Origin: Flavobacteriales bacterium
Lineage (GTDB): Bacteria > Bacteroidota > Bacteroidia > Flavobacteriales_F > PHOS-HE28
Direction: 5' to 3'
Length of the DNA: 64,000 nucleotides
Assembly (NCBI GenBank): GCA_016717305.1
Contig: JADKFY010000041.1
Span: 1-64,000, forward strand
The notes under the pieces are model-generated. The model was given only the letters and a program-made list of their open reading frames with translations, ran no database searches and was not told the DNA's origin. The position numbers were made by a program, and so were the translations under genes. Positions 55,429 through 64,000 of the stretch are shown here, piece after piece (positions within the stretch are counted from its first letter, which is position 1; the number at the start of each line of letters is the position of its first letter).

Positions 55429-57296
55429 TACTTCGCCACAAGTTCGCCACGGACCAAGTGGCCATTGAATTGCTGGATCGCGGCTTGGAAGCTGCGGAAC
55501 ATATCGTCCGTGCCAAGGTCGGATGTTCCGATCTGCGCAGCGGCGAACGTGCTGTCCAACGGCAAAGCTTGGAACTTATTCGTGCCATCGTATTGCATGT
55601 GCCATTGCGTACTGATGGCTTGGTAGATCCCATTGCTGGACATGATCGCAAGGTCCGCGGCCTCTTTCCGCAGAGCGCTATGCCCAAAACTGAAGAACTC
55701 CTTGTCGTATCCCAGCAAGTCCAGTATTGTGGGCAAAATATCGATCTGTTGTGTTACACGGACTTGATCCAGGGGTTCGATCGCGCCTGGTGCGAAGTAG
55801 AAGAGCGGCACCCAATAGTCCGTGGCCCTGTTGTAGGCTTGGCCGGTCCGGTCGATGTCAGCCGTATGGTCCGCCGTGATAACGAAAAGTGTGTTCGTAT
55901 ACCAGGACATGCCGCGCGCAGTTTCGAAGAATTGCCGAAGGGCATCGTCGGTGTATCGCAACGTCGGGTGAATGTCCTGCGTGCCGCCCGCGAACTTTTC
56001 CTTCTCCTCCGGTGGTAATTCGTAGGGATGATGCGAACTCAAGGTGAACACCGTACTGAAGAAGGGAGCTGGTTCTTTGGCCAGTTCATTCGCCCAGTAG
56101 TGCAGGTAGGGCCTGTCCCGCACCCCCCAATGGCCGTCCTGGTCCGCGGCCGGTCCCGTGTATTCATTCAGCCCAACATAGCGTTGGAACCCTGCGGAAC
56201 GCGTGAATCCATCGAAACCCATGGTGCCGTTCCTTCCGCCGTGGTAAAAGCTCGTGCTGTATCCTTCACCTGCAAGGACATTGGCCAAGGAAGTAAATGG
56301 CAAGCTGGCGTAAGGTGATGTGATGAAGGCCTCGTCCATGAGCTCCGGAATACTGGCAAGGATCGCGGGGATCCCATCGATGCTGCGCCGACCGTTCGCG
56401 TAGGCCCTGGTCATGTTCAAGCTGGCACCCATCAACGAATCGAGAAAGGGCATGTAGCCGACATCTCCGGAGAGCTTGGCGCTATAGGCTGCTGAAAAGC
56501 TTTCCAAGATCACGAGTACCACGTTGGTTCGCGGCTTCAGGTTGAAGGTGTCCGCGTATTGGTGATGGACGGGCCAGAGTGCATCGGCCTCGGCTTCGGT
56601 CATGTAGTGCTTTTCGCTCAAGGTCGGTTTGCCAACACTGGTCATGATAGTGTAAGGCGTGTTCAGCGTTACCGGAAGGTTCTCCGCTCCACCATAACGA
56701 GCTGCATCCAACACTTGCAAAGGGATCAACTGCACGCCACCACGCGATGCGATCAACAGTCCTGCAATTGCTATAAACCGCCAACCGATCCGCCAAGGCC
56801 ACTTCTGCAAAGGATCTCCTGAAACGCGTTCCGCCAAGCGATATGCTTTCGCCAGAACGAAAAGTGCGATGAGGTAAAGAACCAATATGTACCAGTAGTC
56901 ACGAATGAAAACAGGAGCAAGGTTTGCGGTGTCGTTCCCGGTGGTCATGATCCGGAAGAGGTCCGCAGTGCTTCGTTTCAGCGTGAATGTGTAGTACTCC
57001 ATATCCACGAACTGGAAAAAGAGCGCGATCGCATTCACGACAAGAAAGACCCCTAGTTGGATGCGGCGGAAGACGCTATTCGTAGGGCTCGGATGGATCA
57101 GGACCAGGAGGATCCAGGGCAAATTCGTCCATGCGATCGCGAAGGCATCGAAGCGCATTCCGCCAAGGAACGAGGAGGGGGGAACAGCAGGGAAAAGATC
57201 AGCGTTGAACCACGTGAACAGCACACGCGTGAGCGTGTAGATCACGCCAACAGCGCCCAAGCGAAGCAATAGAACGGTGAGCGGCCCGCGGATCAT
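55428..57296 (-). CDS. LTA-synthase-family sulfatase (LtaS-like)
   Basis: 622 aa from the ATG at 57296 (MIRGPLTVLLLRLG). Five N-terminal membrane helices to about residue 180, then an extracytoplasmic alkaline-phosphatase-fold domain. Active-site blocks: VVLVILESFSAAYSAKL, ANGRRSIDGIPAILASIP, FYHGGRNGTMGFDGF, and the metal-binding ITADHTAD. The nucleophile region has Ser where Gram-positive LtaS has Thr. Gram-positive relatives polymerise glycerol phosphate from phosphatidylglycerol; in a diderm it probably transfers phosphoglycerol or phosphoethanolamine to a surface glycan or lipid. It is followed by a DAG kinase with one shared base. Confidence 0.88.
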   Translation of the reverse strand: MIRGPLTVLLLRLGAVGVIYTLTRVLFTWFNADLFPAVPPSSFLGGMRFDAFAIAWTNLPWILLVLIHPSPTNSVFRRIQLGVFLVVNAIALFFQFVDMEYYTFTLKRSTADLFRIMTTGNDTANLAPVFIRDYWYILVLYLIALFVLAKAYRLAERVSGDPLQKWPWRIGWRFIAIAGLLIASRGGVQLIPLQVLDAARYGGAENLPVTLNTPYTIMTSVGKPTLSEKHYMTEAEADALWPVHHQYADTFNLKPRTNVVLVILESFSAAYSAKLSGDVGYMPFLDSLMGASLNMTRAYANGRRSIDGIPAILASIPELMDEAFITSPYASLPFTSLANVLAGEGYSTSFYHGGRNGTMGFDGFTRSAGFQRYVGLNEYTGPAADQDGHWGVRDRPYLHYWANELAKEPAPFFSTVFTLSSHHPYELPPEEKEKFAGGTQDIHPTLRYTDDALRQFFETARGMSWYTNTLFVITADHTADIDRTGQAYNRATDYWVPLFYFAPGAIEPLDQVRVTQQIDILPTILDLLGYDKEFFSFGHSALRKEAADLAIMSSNGIYQAISTQWHMQYDGTNKFQALPLDSTFAAAQIGTSDLGTDDMFRSFQAAIQQFNGHLVRGELVAK

Positions 57297-57324
57297 GGGC
57301 GCGAAGATGGGGATCCCGTCACAT

Positions 57325-58812
57325 TCATTCGTCGCGGGCCAGGATCGTACGGCCAGCAACTGATCGAACCGGGACCCAACCGGTGTAGGTGCTGTCCAAG
57401 AATGTTATCGGATATTCCGGATGATCGGTGACCACGAATCGAACGGTCCCATCGCGCATGGCCTTGTGAAATGCGGCATAGTCGTACAACCTGTCGGTGC
57501 TGAATTTGACGATGTCGTGCTGTTTCATCACGCTCTGTTGCACTAGAAAATGGTCCAAGTAGTCGCGGTAGGTAACGAAGATGTGCTCGTTCGGTTCCAG
57601 GTCCAATTCGTTCAACAGCACATCGCGCACGGCTATGTCAGCTTGGTATTCGGCCACGCGAGCAGAATCGGGATCGTCGAAATGTGCCCAGTTTTCCGTG
57701 CTCTTGGTGCGGAATGCCATGAAGATCAACCCGTAGCATGCAAAAGCCCAACCCGTAAAGTTCTTCCAGCGGAACGGCTTACCGGTACCCAGAAGGATCG
57801 CAGTGCCCACGAACGTGAGCGTTAACCCTTCATGCAAATAGTTCAGCCGGCTACCGGATTTCAGACCTGTGAGTAGACCAAATGCGACCGCCAACGGAAC
57901 GGCCAATGCGAAGAAATGGAGCACGGGTCCATTCCCCCGAAAGCCTTGCACCAAAAGAACGAGTGCGAGTATGTGCCAGCCAATGAAGTATTTGTAGGTG
58001 GCCGGTTCGAAGAGTTCACCCCACATCATGGTGCTGTACCCATTGGCCAAACCTTGCACCGTGTTTTGCCAAAGTGCCCATGGCGTGGTGCCCAAGAGGA
58101 TGAGCACAAAACCAATGAGAAGGAAGAACAGGGTAGCCGCAGAATAGAGACCGAATGCCTTCCAGTTCCCCGTTAGAACTAGGTACAGCGCGGGCACTCC
58201 GATCATCAGCGCCCCGGACTGTTTTGCGAAGAAGCCGAACACTGCGAAGCTTGCACAGAGAGTCAAGATCCTCCAATTCGGAGCGCGAAGCCAACGGGTG
58301 AAGAACAGAACTGCCGTGAGCGATGCGAAGGATTGAAGCGCATCGGGACGCGCGTAGAAGTGCTCCGTGTAACTGCAAAATACCAGTCCAGTGGCCAACG
58401 CGGCGGACCAGGTCTCTGCTCCATTCTCCTTGCAGATCCGATAGACCACCCAGCAGGTCAACAAGGTCAACGACAATGCAATTATCCGGCTGAGCAGGAA
58501 TACTGATCGAGCGTCTTCCCCGGAGATGCCGACGACTTTACCAACTGTTGCGCACGCTATGAAATACGCCGGCGTGTATTGGATCACATCAAAGGGAACC
58601 TGTTCCGGGTCTTGGTAAAGGGGTATGTCCAGGAGTAGTTTCTGGATGGCATGCACGGAGTTGTGCTCTACCCCGCCCAGTTCGGTGCGGTACTGCGGAA
58701 CCATGTATAACCGCAAGGCCAAATGCACCAACGCGATCAGGAGCACAGCGAGCGTTACCCACGATCGTGCGGGTAAGCCAATGACCTTGGTGGTCCCAAG
58801 CGCGGGCAGCAT
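57325..58812 (-). CDS. GT39/ArnT-like membrane glycosyltransferase
   Basis: A 495-aa GT-C-fold integral membrane protein with about eleven hydrophobic segments. First-loop block after TM1: YRTELGGVEHNSVHAIQ and IPLYQDPEQVPFDVIQYTP; RPDALQSFASL lies near residue 155. A short periplasmic C-terminal domain follows (RFVVTDHPEYPITFLD). It would use a polyprenyl-phosphate sugar. The LtaS-like gene starts 28 bases after its stop, so the sugar acceptor and the phosphoglycerol acceptor may be the same surface polymer. Divergent from the E1 gene with a 179-base gap. Confidence 0.78.
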   Translation of the reverse strand: MLPALGTTKVIGLPARSWVTLAVLLIALVHLALRLYMVPQYRTELGGVEHNSVHAIQKLLLDIPLYQDPEQVPFDVIQYTPAYFIACATVGKVVGISGEDARSVFLLSRIIALSLTLLTCWVVYRICKENGAETWSAALATGLVFCSYTEHFYARPDALQSFASLTAVLFFTRWLRAPNWRILTLCASFAVFGFFAKQSGALMIGVPALYLVLTGNWKAFGLYSAATLFFLLIGFVLILLGTTPWALWQNTVQGLANGYSTMMWGELFEPATYKYFIGWHILALVLLVQGFRGNGPVLHFFALAVPLAVAFGLLTGLKSGSRLNYLHEGLTLTFVGTAILLGTGKPFRWKNFTGWAFACYGLIFMAFRTKSTENWAHFDDPDSARVAEYQADIAVRDVLLNELDLEPNEHIFVTYRDYLDHFLVQQSVMKQHDIVKFSTDRLYDYAAFHKAMRDGTVRFVVTDHPEYPITFLDSTYTGWVPVRSVAGRTILARDE

Positions 58813-58939
58813 GGCGGTGAAGGTAGGCGTGGTGCATATGTACGCCTGAGAGTCGGAGTTCTGCTTCCCGCACTTTTACCCACTTTCGATGGTGTGCATT
58901 CCACACCTGATCGGGTGTCCCGGAACCATACCGCCACAA

Positions 58940-58947
58940 TACCTTTG
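58940..58947 (+). promoter_or_regulatory. -7 element for E1 dehydrogenase
   Basis: TACCTTTG, a perfect TAnnTTTG, 44 bases upstream of the ATG at 58992. No clear -33 box. Confidence 0.5.
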
Positions 58948-58991
58948 ACCCACCTGTTCGGCCTCCCGGATAGCTATTTCATTACTTCCAC

Positions 58992-61082
58992 ATGCCCACG
59001 CTGACCACCGAAGACCGTCAACTCCATTTCGAACGCGGTACCCATTCCAATGATTTCCTGATCGGTGCCTACGTACGGTTGGTGCGGCCACGGATCATCG
59101 AGGAAAAGATGTTGAGCCTATTGCGTCAAGGTAAGATCAGCAAATGGTTCAGCGGGATCGGTCAGGAAGCGATCAGTGTAGGTGCCGCCATGGCCCTGCA
59201 TCCGGATGAGTACATCCTGCCCATGCACCGCAACTTGGGTGTTTTCACCACGCGCGATATGCCTTTCCGGAAACTATTCGCCCAATGGCAAGGCAAGGCG
59301 ACGGGTTACAGCAAAGGACGTGAACGCAGTTTCCATTTCGGGAGCCAAGAGCACAAGATCGTGGGCATGATCAGCCATTTGGGTCCCCAGTTGGGTATCG
59401 CGGATGGCATTGCCTTGGCCCATAAACTGAAGAAGGAGAACCGCTGCACGATCGTCTTTACCGGCGATGGTGCCACCAGTGAAGGGGATTTCCATGAAAG
59501 CCTTAACGTGGCGGCGGTGTGGGAACTGCCCGTCCTCTTTATCATTGAGAACAACGGCTACGGATTGAGCACGCCTAGTCGCGAACAGTTCCGCATGGAA
59601 CATTTCACCGACAAGGCCATTGGTTACGGCATGGAGACGGTGCAGATCGCAGGCAACAACATCTTGGAGGTGTACAACAACATTGCGCGCTTGGCCGATA
59701 GTGTTCGCGAGAACCCGCGCCCGATCCTAGTGGAATGCATCACCTTCCGCATGCGTGGCCATGAAGAAGCCAGTGGCACCAAGTATGTGCCCAAGGAACT
59801 GTTCGAAGTGTGGGGCAAGAAGGACCCCGTAGCCAATTACGAAGCCTGGCTGATCAAGCAGGGGATCCTTTCCATTGAAGAACGCGATGCTATTCGTCAT
59901 GGGATCAAGGACGGGATCGAAGAGGACATCAAGCACGCCTTCGAAGAACCCGAACCGGAACCGGTGCAGGAGATCGAAATGGGGGATGTATATGCAGTAG
60001 CGCCGAATTCCACCTTTGGCACCGGTAGCGTCGACCCACTGGGTCGACCTACGGAGAACAGTGGCGCACAACCCGAAAAGCGATTCATCGATGCCATCCA
60101 AGAAGCCATGTTCCAAAGCATGGAACGCTACCCGCAATTGGTGTTGATGGGGCAGGACATTGCCGAGTATGGCGGTGCGTTCAAGATCACCGAAGGATTC
60201 GTGGAACGCTTCGGAAAGGACCGCGTTCGCAATACGCCACTGTGCGAAAGTGCGATCGTGGGCGCAGCATATGGACTTAGTGTGAAGGGCATGAAGGCCA
60301 TGATGGAAATGCAGTTCGCCGATTTCGTGAGCGAAGGCATGACGCAGATCTGCAATGTGCTTGCGAAGAGCCACTACCGCTGGGGCCAGAACGCCGATGT
60401 GGTGATCCGGATGCCTACAGGTGCTGGAGTAGGAGCAGGACCCTTCCACAGCCAGAGCAACGAAATGTGGTTCGTGAAAACCGCAGGATTGAAAGTGGTG
60501 TACCCGAGCAACCCGTTTGATGCGAAGGGCTTGCTCATGACCGCTTTCGAAGACCCCAATCCAGTGATGTTCTTCGAGCACAAAGCGATGTACCGAAGTG
60601 TGACCGGTCCTGTGCCAACGGAGCCGTACAGCATTCCTTTCGGCAAGGCACGTGTGGTGCGCGAAGCAGAAGCGACCCGTCACGACAGCCCTGTTTCCCT
60701 AAGCGTGATCACCTACGGCATGGGTGTACATTGGGCCACGGAATTGGCAGCTTCACTGGCGGATCGTTCGGTGGAAGACGGAGGACCGATCGATATGGAG
60801 ATCATCGACCTGCGCACCTTGGTACCGTTGGATCTGGATACGATCATTGCGAGCGTGAAAAAGACCGGCAAGGCATTGGTGTTACACGAGGACACCTTGA
60901 CCGGCGGTTTCGGAGGTGAATTAAGTGCGCTGATCAACGAACATTGCTTCGATCATTTGGATGCACCTATCGTTCGTGTGGCGAGTTGGGATACGCCTGT
61001 GCCATTTGCCATTCCGTTGGAGAAAGGATTTCTGCCGAAGACGCGGTTTTGGGAAGCGGTGGAACGGTTGGCTGGGTTTTGA
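58992..61082 (+). CDS. 2-oxoacid dehydrogenase E1, alpha-beta fusion
   Basis: 696 aa: thiamine-pyrophosphate E1 with alpha (residues about 25-320) and beta (about 360-696) fused. Alpha part: ISKWFSGIGQEAISVGAAMAL and the TPP motif GDGATSEGDFHESLNVAAVW at residue 158 ending ENN. Beta part: LMGQDIAEYGGAFKITEG, FADFVSEGMTQICNVLAK, TGGFGGELSALI. Substrate could be pyruvate or branched-chain 2-oxoacids; the fused form is common for the latter. The linker holds a REP palindrome (60025-60052) translated as GSVDPLGRP. Confidence 0.92.
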   Translation: MPTLTTEDRQLHFERGTHSNDFLIGAYVRLVRPRIIEEKMLSLLRQGKISKWFSGIGQEAISVGAAMALHPDEYILPMHRNLGVFTTRDMPFRKLFAQWQGKATGYSKGRERSFHFGSQEHKIVGMISHLGPQLGIADGIALAHKLKKENRCTIVFTGDGATSEGDFHESLNVAAVWELPVLFIIENNGYGLSTPSREQFRMEHFTDKAIGYGMETVQIAGNNILEVYNNIARLADSVRENPRPILVECITFRMRGHEEASGTKYVPKELFEVWGKKDPVANYEAWLIKQGILSIEERDAIRHGIKDGIEEDIKHAFEEPEPEPVQEIEMGDVYAVAPNSTFGTGSVDPLGRPTENSGAQPEKRFIDAIQEAMFQSMERYPQLVLMGQDIAEYGGAFKITEGFVERFGKDRVRNTPLCESAIVGAAYGLSVKGMKAMMEMQFADFVSEGMTQICNVLAKSHYRWGQNADVVIRMPTGAGVGAGPFHSQSNEMWFVKTAGLKVVYPSNPFDAKGLLMTAFEDPNPVMFFEHKAMYRSVTGPVPTEPYSIPFGKARVVREAEATRHDSPVSLSVITYGMGVHWATELAASLADRSVEDGGPIDMEIIDLRTLVPLDLDTIIASVKKTGKALVLHEDTLTGGFGGELSALINEHCFDHLDAPIVRVASWDTPVPFAIPLEKGFLPKTRFWEAVERLAGF
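60025..60052 (+). repeat. REP palindrome, copy C (inside E1 gene)
   Basis: Identical to copy A over the first 25 bases and ends CTAC, extending the symmetry to GTAG...CTAC. It codes GSVDPLGRPT, a reading frame different from those of copies A and B. It lies in the poorly conserved linker between the alpha and beta halves. Confidence 0.9.
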
Positions 61083-61255
61083 ACAGCTATGTGACCAATC
61101 GAGTCTCCCGTACCTTCGTCGACAGTTTTGCGCCTAAAGCAACGTTCCTCCACCCTCAGCCGTCCACTTATCACCAACTTTTGGACACTGCTTGTTCTGT
61201 GTGTAGTGTTCCGATCGTCTACTTTGTCACCACTTAACCAGTCAGCTCCATCATC

Positions 61256-63217
61256 ATGAAACGAATTCTACCCATTGCTGCCCTTGCTCTTGCTCCAATT
61301 GCCGCGAGTGCACAGAGCAGTTGTTACACGGCACAGTTGGTCTCGGAAGGGATCTACACCACCGGCGTGGTGAACGGAACGGCCCCAGCGACACCGTGCA
61401 TCGGCGCAAATGTTGCTACCAACGGCTTGTGGTACCGTTTCACTTCGGCGGTTGATACCACCATTCTCGTATCCACACATGTTGACGGGTACACGGATCG
61501 AGACACCCGTGTGCATGTTTACACAGGGATCTGCAACTCCTTGGTATGCTATGCTGGTGATGACGATTCGGGTCCAGGAAATACATCACAAGTTTCGTTC
61601 CCGGTTACGGCCGGTGCTTACTACACCATAGCATTCGACAACCAATGGAACAGTGAGGCCTTTACCTTCCAGATCTCTGCCTTGTACGTTCCACCTCCTC
61701 CCGAAGGGATCGTGAACTTTATCAGCACGGGTCTTCCAGGTGGGAATGCCATGGGCATTGTGGACATGAACGATGACGGACTGGATGATGCGGTGTATCC
61801 GGGTTCCAGTAGCTTCAACATTTCCTACCAATTGCCGGGCGGTGGATTCAATCAGGTCAACTTTCCTACGACCCCGGCCCAGAATACGGCATCTTGGAGT
61901 TTCGCGATCGGGGATTGGGACAGCAATGGTTTCAGGGACCTGCTCTACGGTGGTGGTCAAGGAGCAACCTTCATGAACGCCGATGCCACCGGAGCGAACT
62001 ACTCGCAGGTGACATTCCCACAGTACATCTTCTGCCAGCGCACGAATTTCGTGGATGTCAACAATGATGGTCTTCTCGATGCATTCAGTTGCCACGACGT
62101 GGATGCCAACGTGGCGTTCATCAATGATGGCAATGGGAACCTCGTTTTCACACAAGGTGGCTACGGCACTACCTGCGGGAACTATGGCAGCATTTGGACC
62201 GATATTGATAACGATGGCTCGATGGATCTTTTCGTTGCGAAGTGCGGGTGCGATCCAACGGACCTGCTCATGCTGAACGATGGATCCGGGGTCTTTAACA
62301 ACGTAGCCCCTTCCTTGGGTTTGAACGATAGCCACCAAAGTTGGAGCAGTGCTTGGGGCGATTTCGACAACGATGGCGATATGGACGTTTTGATCGGTGC
62401 AAGCAGCAGCGGATACCATAAGCTCATGCGGAATGAAGGGGATGGAACATTCACCAACGTCACTCCGAACAGTGGCATGGATACGTTCAATGGCCAAAGC
62501 ATTGAATGGACCGCGCACGATTTCAATAACGACGGCTACGTCGATATCATGGGTGGTGGTGCGATCCATTACAACAATGGCAACATGACCTTCAGCCATG
62601 ACCCTACGGCACCAGGCAACAGTGCGATCGGTGACCTGAACAACGATGGTTTCCTCGATGTGATCGGCGGTGGTGGTTATATGCGCAACAGTGGCAATAA
62701 CAACAACTGGATCAAGATCAAACCAGTTGGGGTAACAAGCAACAGGGATGCGATAGGAGCACGGGTGTACGTGACCAGCGCTTTGGGTACGCAGATCCGG
62801 GAAGTGCGCAGCGGAGATGGATTCCGTTACATGAGCTACATCGGAGCGTATTTCGGACTTGGACAAGATGCTGAAGTGACCGAGGTGCGGGTCGTTTGGC
62901 CGAATGGGAACGAAGACATCATCGAAGGTCCAGCGATCAACGGGTCCATCGAAGTAGTGGAAGGTGTATCAACAGGTGTTGCTGCACTCAACACTTCGGA
63001 CTTCGGCGTGTATCCCAATCCGGCAGTGGACCAGATCACTGTTACAGGAGCAGCATTGAATGCACAGCTCGAGGTGTTCGATGCCACTGGAAAACTCGTG
63101 TTGGCGGATCGTATGCAAGGTGGTCGTCTTTCTGTGGCCAGTCTGATCCCCGGTGTTTACCAAGTTCGGGTGATCGAAGCCGGTGAAGTACGTCAGTTGC
63201 GCTTTAACAAGCAGTAA
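61256..63217 (+). CDS. VCBS/UnbV T9SS type A secreted protein
   Basis: 653 aa. Signal peptide MKRILPIAALALAPIAASA. An N-terminal beta domain (GLWYRFTSAVDTTILVSTH) precedes a VCBS propeller (DMNDDGLDDAVY, DVNNDGLLDAFS, DFDNDGDMDVLIG, DLNNDGFLDVIGG). An ASPIC/UnbV domain spans about residues 480-560 (IGARVYVTSALGTQIREVRSG, VRVVWPNGNEDII). A type A sorting domain starts near 584 (VYPNPAVDQITVTGA) and ends VRQLRFNKQ. Distinct from the lipoprotein at 10.3 kb, which lacks a sorting tail. The 173-base upstream gap has TCTACTTTG (61218-61226), a near -7 match. Confidence 0.88.
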   Translation: MKRILPIAALALAPIAASAQSSCYTAQLVSEGIYTTGVVNGTAPATPCIGANVATNGLWYRFTSAVDTTILVSTHVDGYTDRDTRVHVYTGICNSLVCYAGDDDSGPGNTSQVSFPVTAGAYYTIAFDNQWNSEAFTFQISALYVPPPPEGIVNFISTGLPGGNAMGIVDMNDDGLDDAVYPGSSSFNISYQLPGGGFNQVNFPTTPAQNTASWSFAIGDWDSNGFRDLLYGGGQGATFMNADATGANYSQVTFPQYIFCQRTNFVDVNNDGLLDAFSCHDVDANVAFINDGNGNLVFTQGGYGTTCGNYGSIWTDIDNDGSMDLFVAKCGCDPTDLLMLNDGSGVFNNVAPSLGLNDSHQSWSSAWGDFDNDGDMDVLIGASSSGYHKLMRNEGDGTFTNVTPNSGMDTFNGQSIEWTAHDFNNDGYVDIMGGGAIHYNNGNMTFSHDPTAPGNSAIGDLNNDGFLDVIGGGGYMRNSGNNNNWIKIKPVGVTSNRDAIGARVYVTSALGTQIREVRSGDGFRYMSYIGAYFGLGQDAEVTEVRVVWPNGNEDIIEGPAINGSIEVVEGVSTGVAALNTSDFGVYPNPAVDQITVTGAALNAQLEVFDATGKLVLADRMQGGRLSVASLIPGVYQVRVIEAGEVRQLRFNKQ

Positions 63218-63238
63218 CGGTCAGTGAATGATCTCCTG

Positions 63239-63272
63239 AAGGGGCTGCCTCAACCGAGGTGGCCCCTTTTCG
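63239..63272 (+). terminator. Rho-independent terminator
   Basis: AGGGGC (63240-63245) pairs with GCCCCT (63262-63267), and the stem goes on through two G-T wobbles to CCTC/GAGG around an AACC loop. TTTTCGTTT follows. It closes the VCBS T9SS gene and may act for the convergent gene at 63301 too. Confidence 0.8.
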
Positions 63273-63300
63273 TTTGTCGCGGCGGAGAATGATCTTCTCC

Positions 63301-64000
63301 CTACTGGTGCGATGGACCTTGGAACAGATAGTTGAGCTTAGGTTCGAACGCACGTTCTTGTTGCTCTCTTGCGTGCAGGAATTTCACGGTATTGAAGAAC
63401 TTGTAGTACATGCTGCGGAAGAACTCGGTGCGCTCCACGCCACCGGCCTTCAGGGCTTTTTGGTGCCCGAACCAGATCGCGTGGATGGTGCCGAAGAATA
63501 GAACGGAGTAGAGGAGGAGTGAAAGCGCTTTGTTGTAAAAGCCCTTCTCTTGGAAGATCATCCACAGCCGCTCGTTCTGGAACTTGATATGGTGCGCCTC
63601 ATCGATCAGGATGTCCTTGCAAATGGATCGTAACAATGGACATTCCGTCGCATCGTGCAGCGCTTGGTAGAAGACCTGTGCTGCACTTTCAACAATGATC
63701 ACGGCGATGGTCCAGAGTTCCATGCTTGTATTCAGGTACCTCACTTTTCTGAACAGTGTGTCACCCCAATCCTTTTGTACACGTTGTTCATTGATCCGGT
63801 CGATGTAGGCACCTAGATTCCGTCCGTGCTTCTGTTCTTCCTTAATGAAGAGCTTCACCGCTTCCACGTAGTCAGGATCACCGATCCGGGTGGCGTACCT
63901 GCGGGCTGCAGCCAACAGATGGTGTCCATCACTGGTCTCACCCAATTGCCATGCCTTGAGCGAATAAAGGATGGCTGCCCTTTCCGGTGAGGTGAGTCGC
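63301..64000 (-). CDS. Ferritin-like diiron protein, partial (start beyond window)
   Basis: The frame is open to the right edge; the visible part begins RLTSPERAAILYSLKAWQLG, so the start codon is beyond 64000. Metal-type helices show FIKEEQKHGRNLG and KDILIDEAHHIKFQNERLW, with an ELWTIAVIIVESAAQVFYQAL helix between them: the ExxH pattern of ferritin-like, possibly membrane-associated, diiron carboxylate proteins. Function unknown; oxidase or hydroxylase activity is possible. Confidence 0.7.
   Translation of the reverse strand, partial: RLTSPERAAILYSLKAWQLGETSDGHHLLAAARRYATRIGDPDYVEAVKLFIKEEQKHGRNLGAYIDRINEQRVQKDWGDTLFRKVRYLNTSMELWTIAVIIVESAAQVFYQALHDATECPLLRSICKDILIDEAHHIKFQNERLWMIFQEKGFYNKALSLLLYSVLFFGTIHAIWFGHQKALKAGGVERTEFFRSMYYKFFNTVKFLHAREQQERAFEPKLNYLFQGPSHQ

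Noticed and set aside
58992..61082. E1 gene as two separate alpha and beta genes
   Set aside because: The frame is continuous through the linker, including the REP segment, with no stop or internal start context.

Overview
The window comes from a Bacteroidota chromosome, most likely a Flavobacteriales-type organism. Four things point there. There are several type IX secretion (T9SS) cargo proteins, with both type A sorting domains and the type B gliding-motility-associated C-terminal domain. Promoter -7 elements have the Bacteroidota form TAnnTTTG, and Shine-Dalgarno sequences are largely absent. Family markers include the DUF6702 protein, paired MBOAT/SGNH genes, an LTA-synthase-like sulfatase in a diderm, and CRTAC1/UnbV repeat proteins. 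Most of the window is roughly 50-55% GC. A stretch from about 17.1 to 22.2 kb is visibly richer (57-68% in the 60-base lines I counted by hand), except for one small gene inside it.

Layout. 0.2-4.6 kb: reductive pyrimidine catabolism (beta-ureidopropionase, preT, preA) followed by a fungal-type cytosine deaminase; the first two genes carry many small indels. 4.7-8.7 kb: a PKD T9SS protein, the deletion remnant of a CotH/lamin-tail-like T9SS protein, and an MsbA-like ABC exporter. 8.8-14.4 kb: a promoter, a frameshifted vanadium-haloperoxidase/PAP2-like lipoprotein, a very large VCBS/UnbV lipoprotein, and a spermidine-synthase-like enzyme. 14.5-16.8 kb: a lipoprotein with a duplicated HGEPGHxC motif, an Smr protein and a membrane mannosyltransferase-like protein. 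17.1-23.4 kb: hipBA, a RAYT transposase with matching REP palindromes, and a methylmalonyl-CoA mutase whose B12 domain is a separate, translationally coupled ORF. 23.5-25.8 kb: a His/Cys-rich secreted protein with a strong terminator, a SlyD-like isomerase and a frameshifted porin. 25.9-32.0 kb: an MBOAT/SGNH acylation pair, ftsB/divIC, a YfcE-like phosphoesterase, truA and a second ABC exporter.

32.1-38.9 kb holds two tandem giant T9SS type B paralogues. 38.9-43.1 kb has uvrA, an ECF sigma factor with a structured leader, a 57-residue gene and a perfect 24-bp hairpin. 43.1-45.7 kb has a fatty-acid desaturase, lpxL/htrB and nth. 45.7-47.1 kb is an abiE (type IV toxin-antitoxin) operon with a palindromic promoter, coupled to nth. 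47.2-53.1 kb has an M15 peptidase with a DUF6702 gene, another T9SS type B protein, an M1 aminopeptidase and a small lipoprotein. 53.2-54.5 kb is a ParDE-like pair with a broken toxin, followed by a SUKH-like gene. 54.6-58.8 kb is an envelope operon (GT39-like glycosyltransferase, LtaS-like sulfatase, diacylglycerol kinase). 59.0-63.2 kb has an E1 alpha/beta fusion dehydrogenase with a REP palindrome inside it and a VCBS T9SS protein. A partial ferritin-like gene runs off the right edge.

The most notable signals are a REP palindrome translated in three different reading frames in three genes, one of them 40 kb from the RAYT; the split and compositionally chimeric mutase; the duplicated HGEPGHxC lipoprotein; the perfect hairpin at 43.06 kb; the LtaS-like/DAG-kinase operon; and an AbiE operator overlapping its promoter. 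I saw no CRISPR array, rRNA or tRNA.
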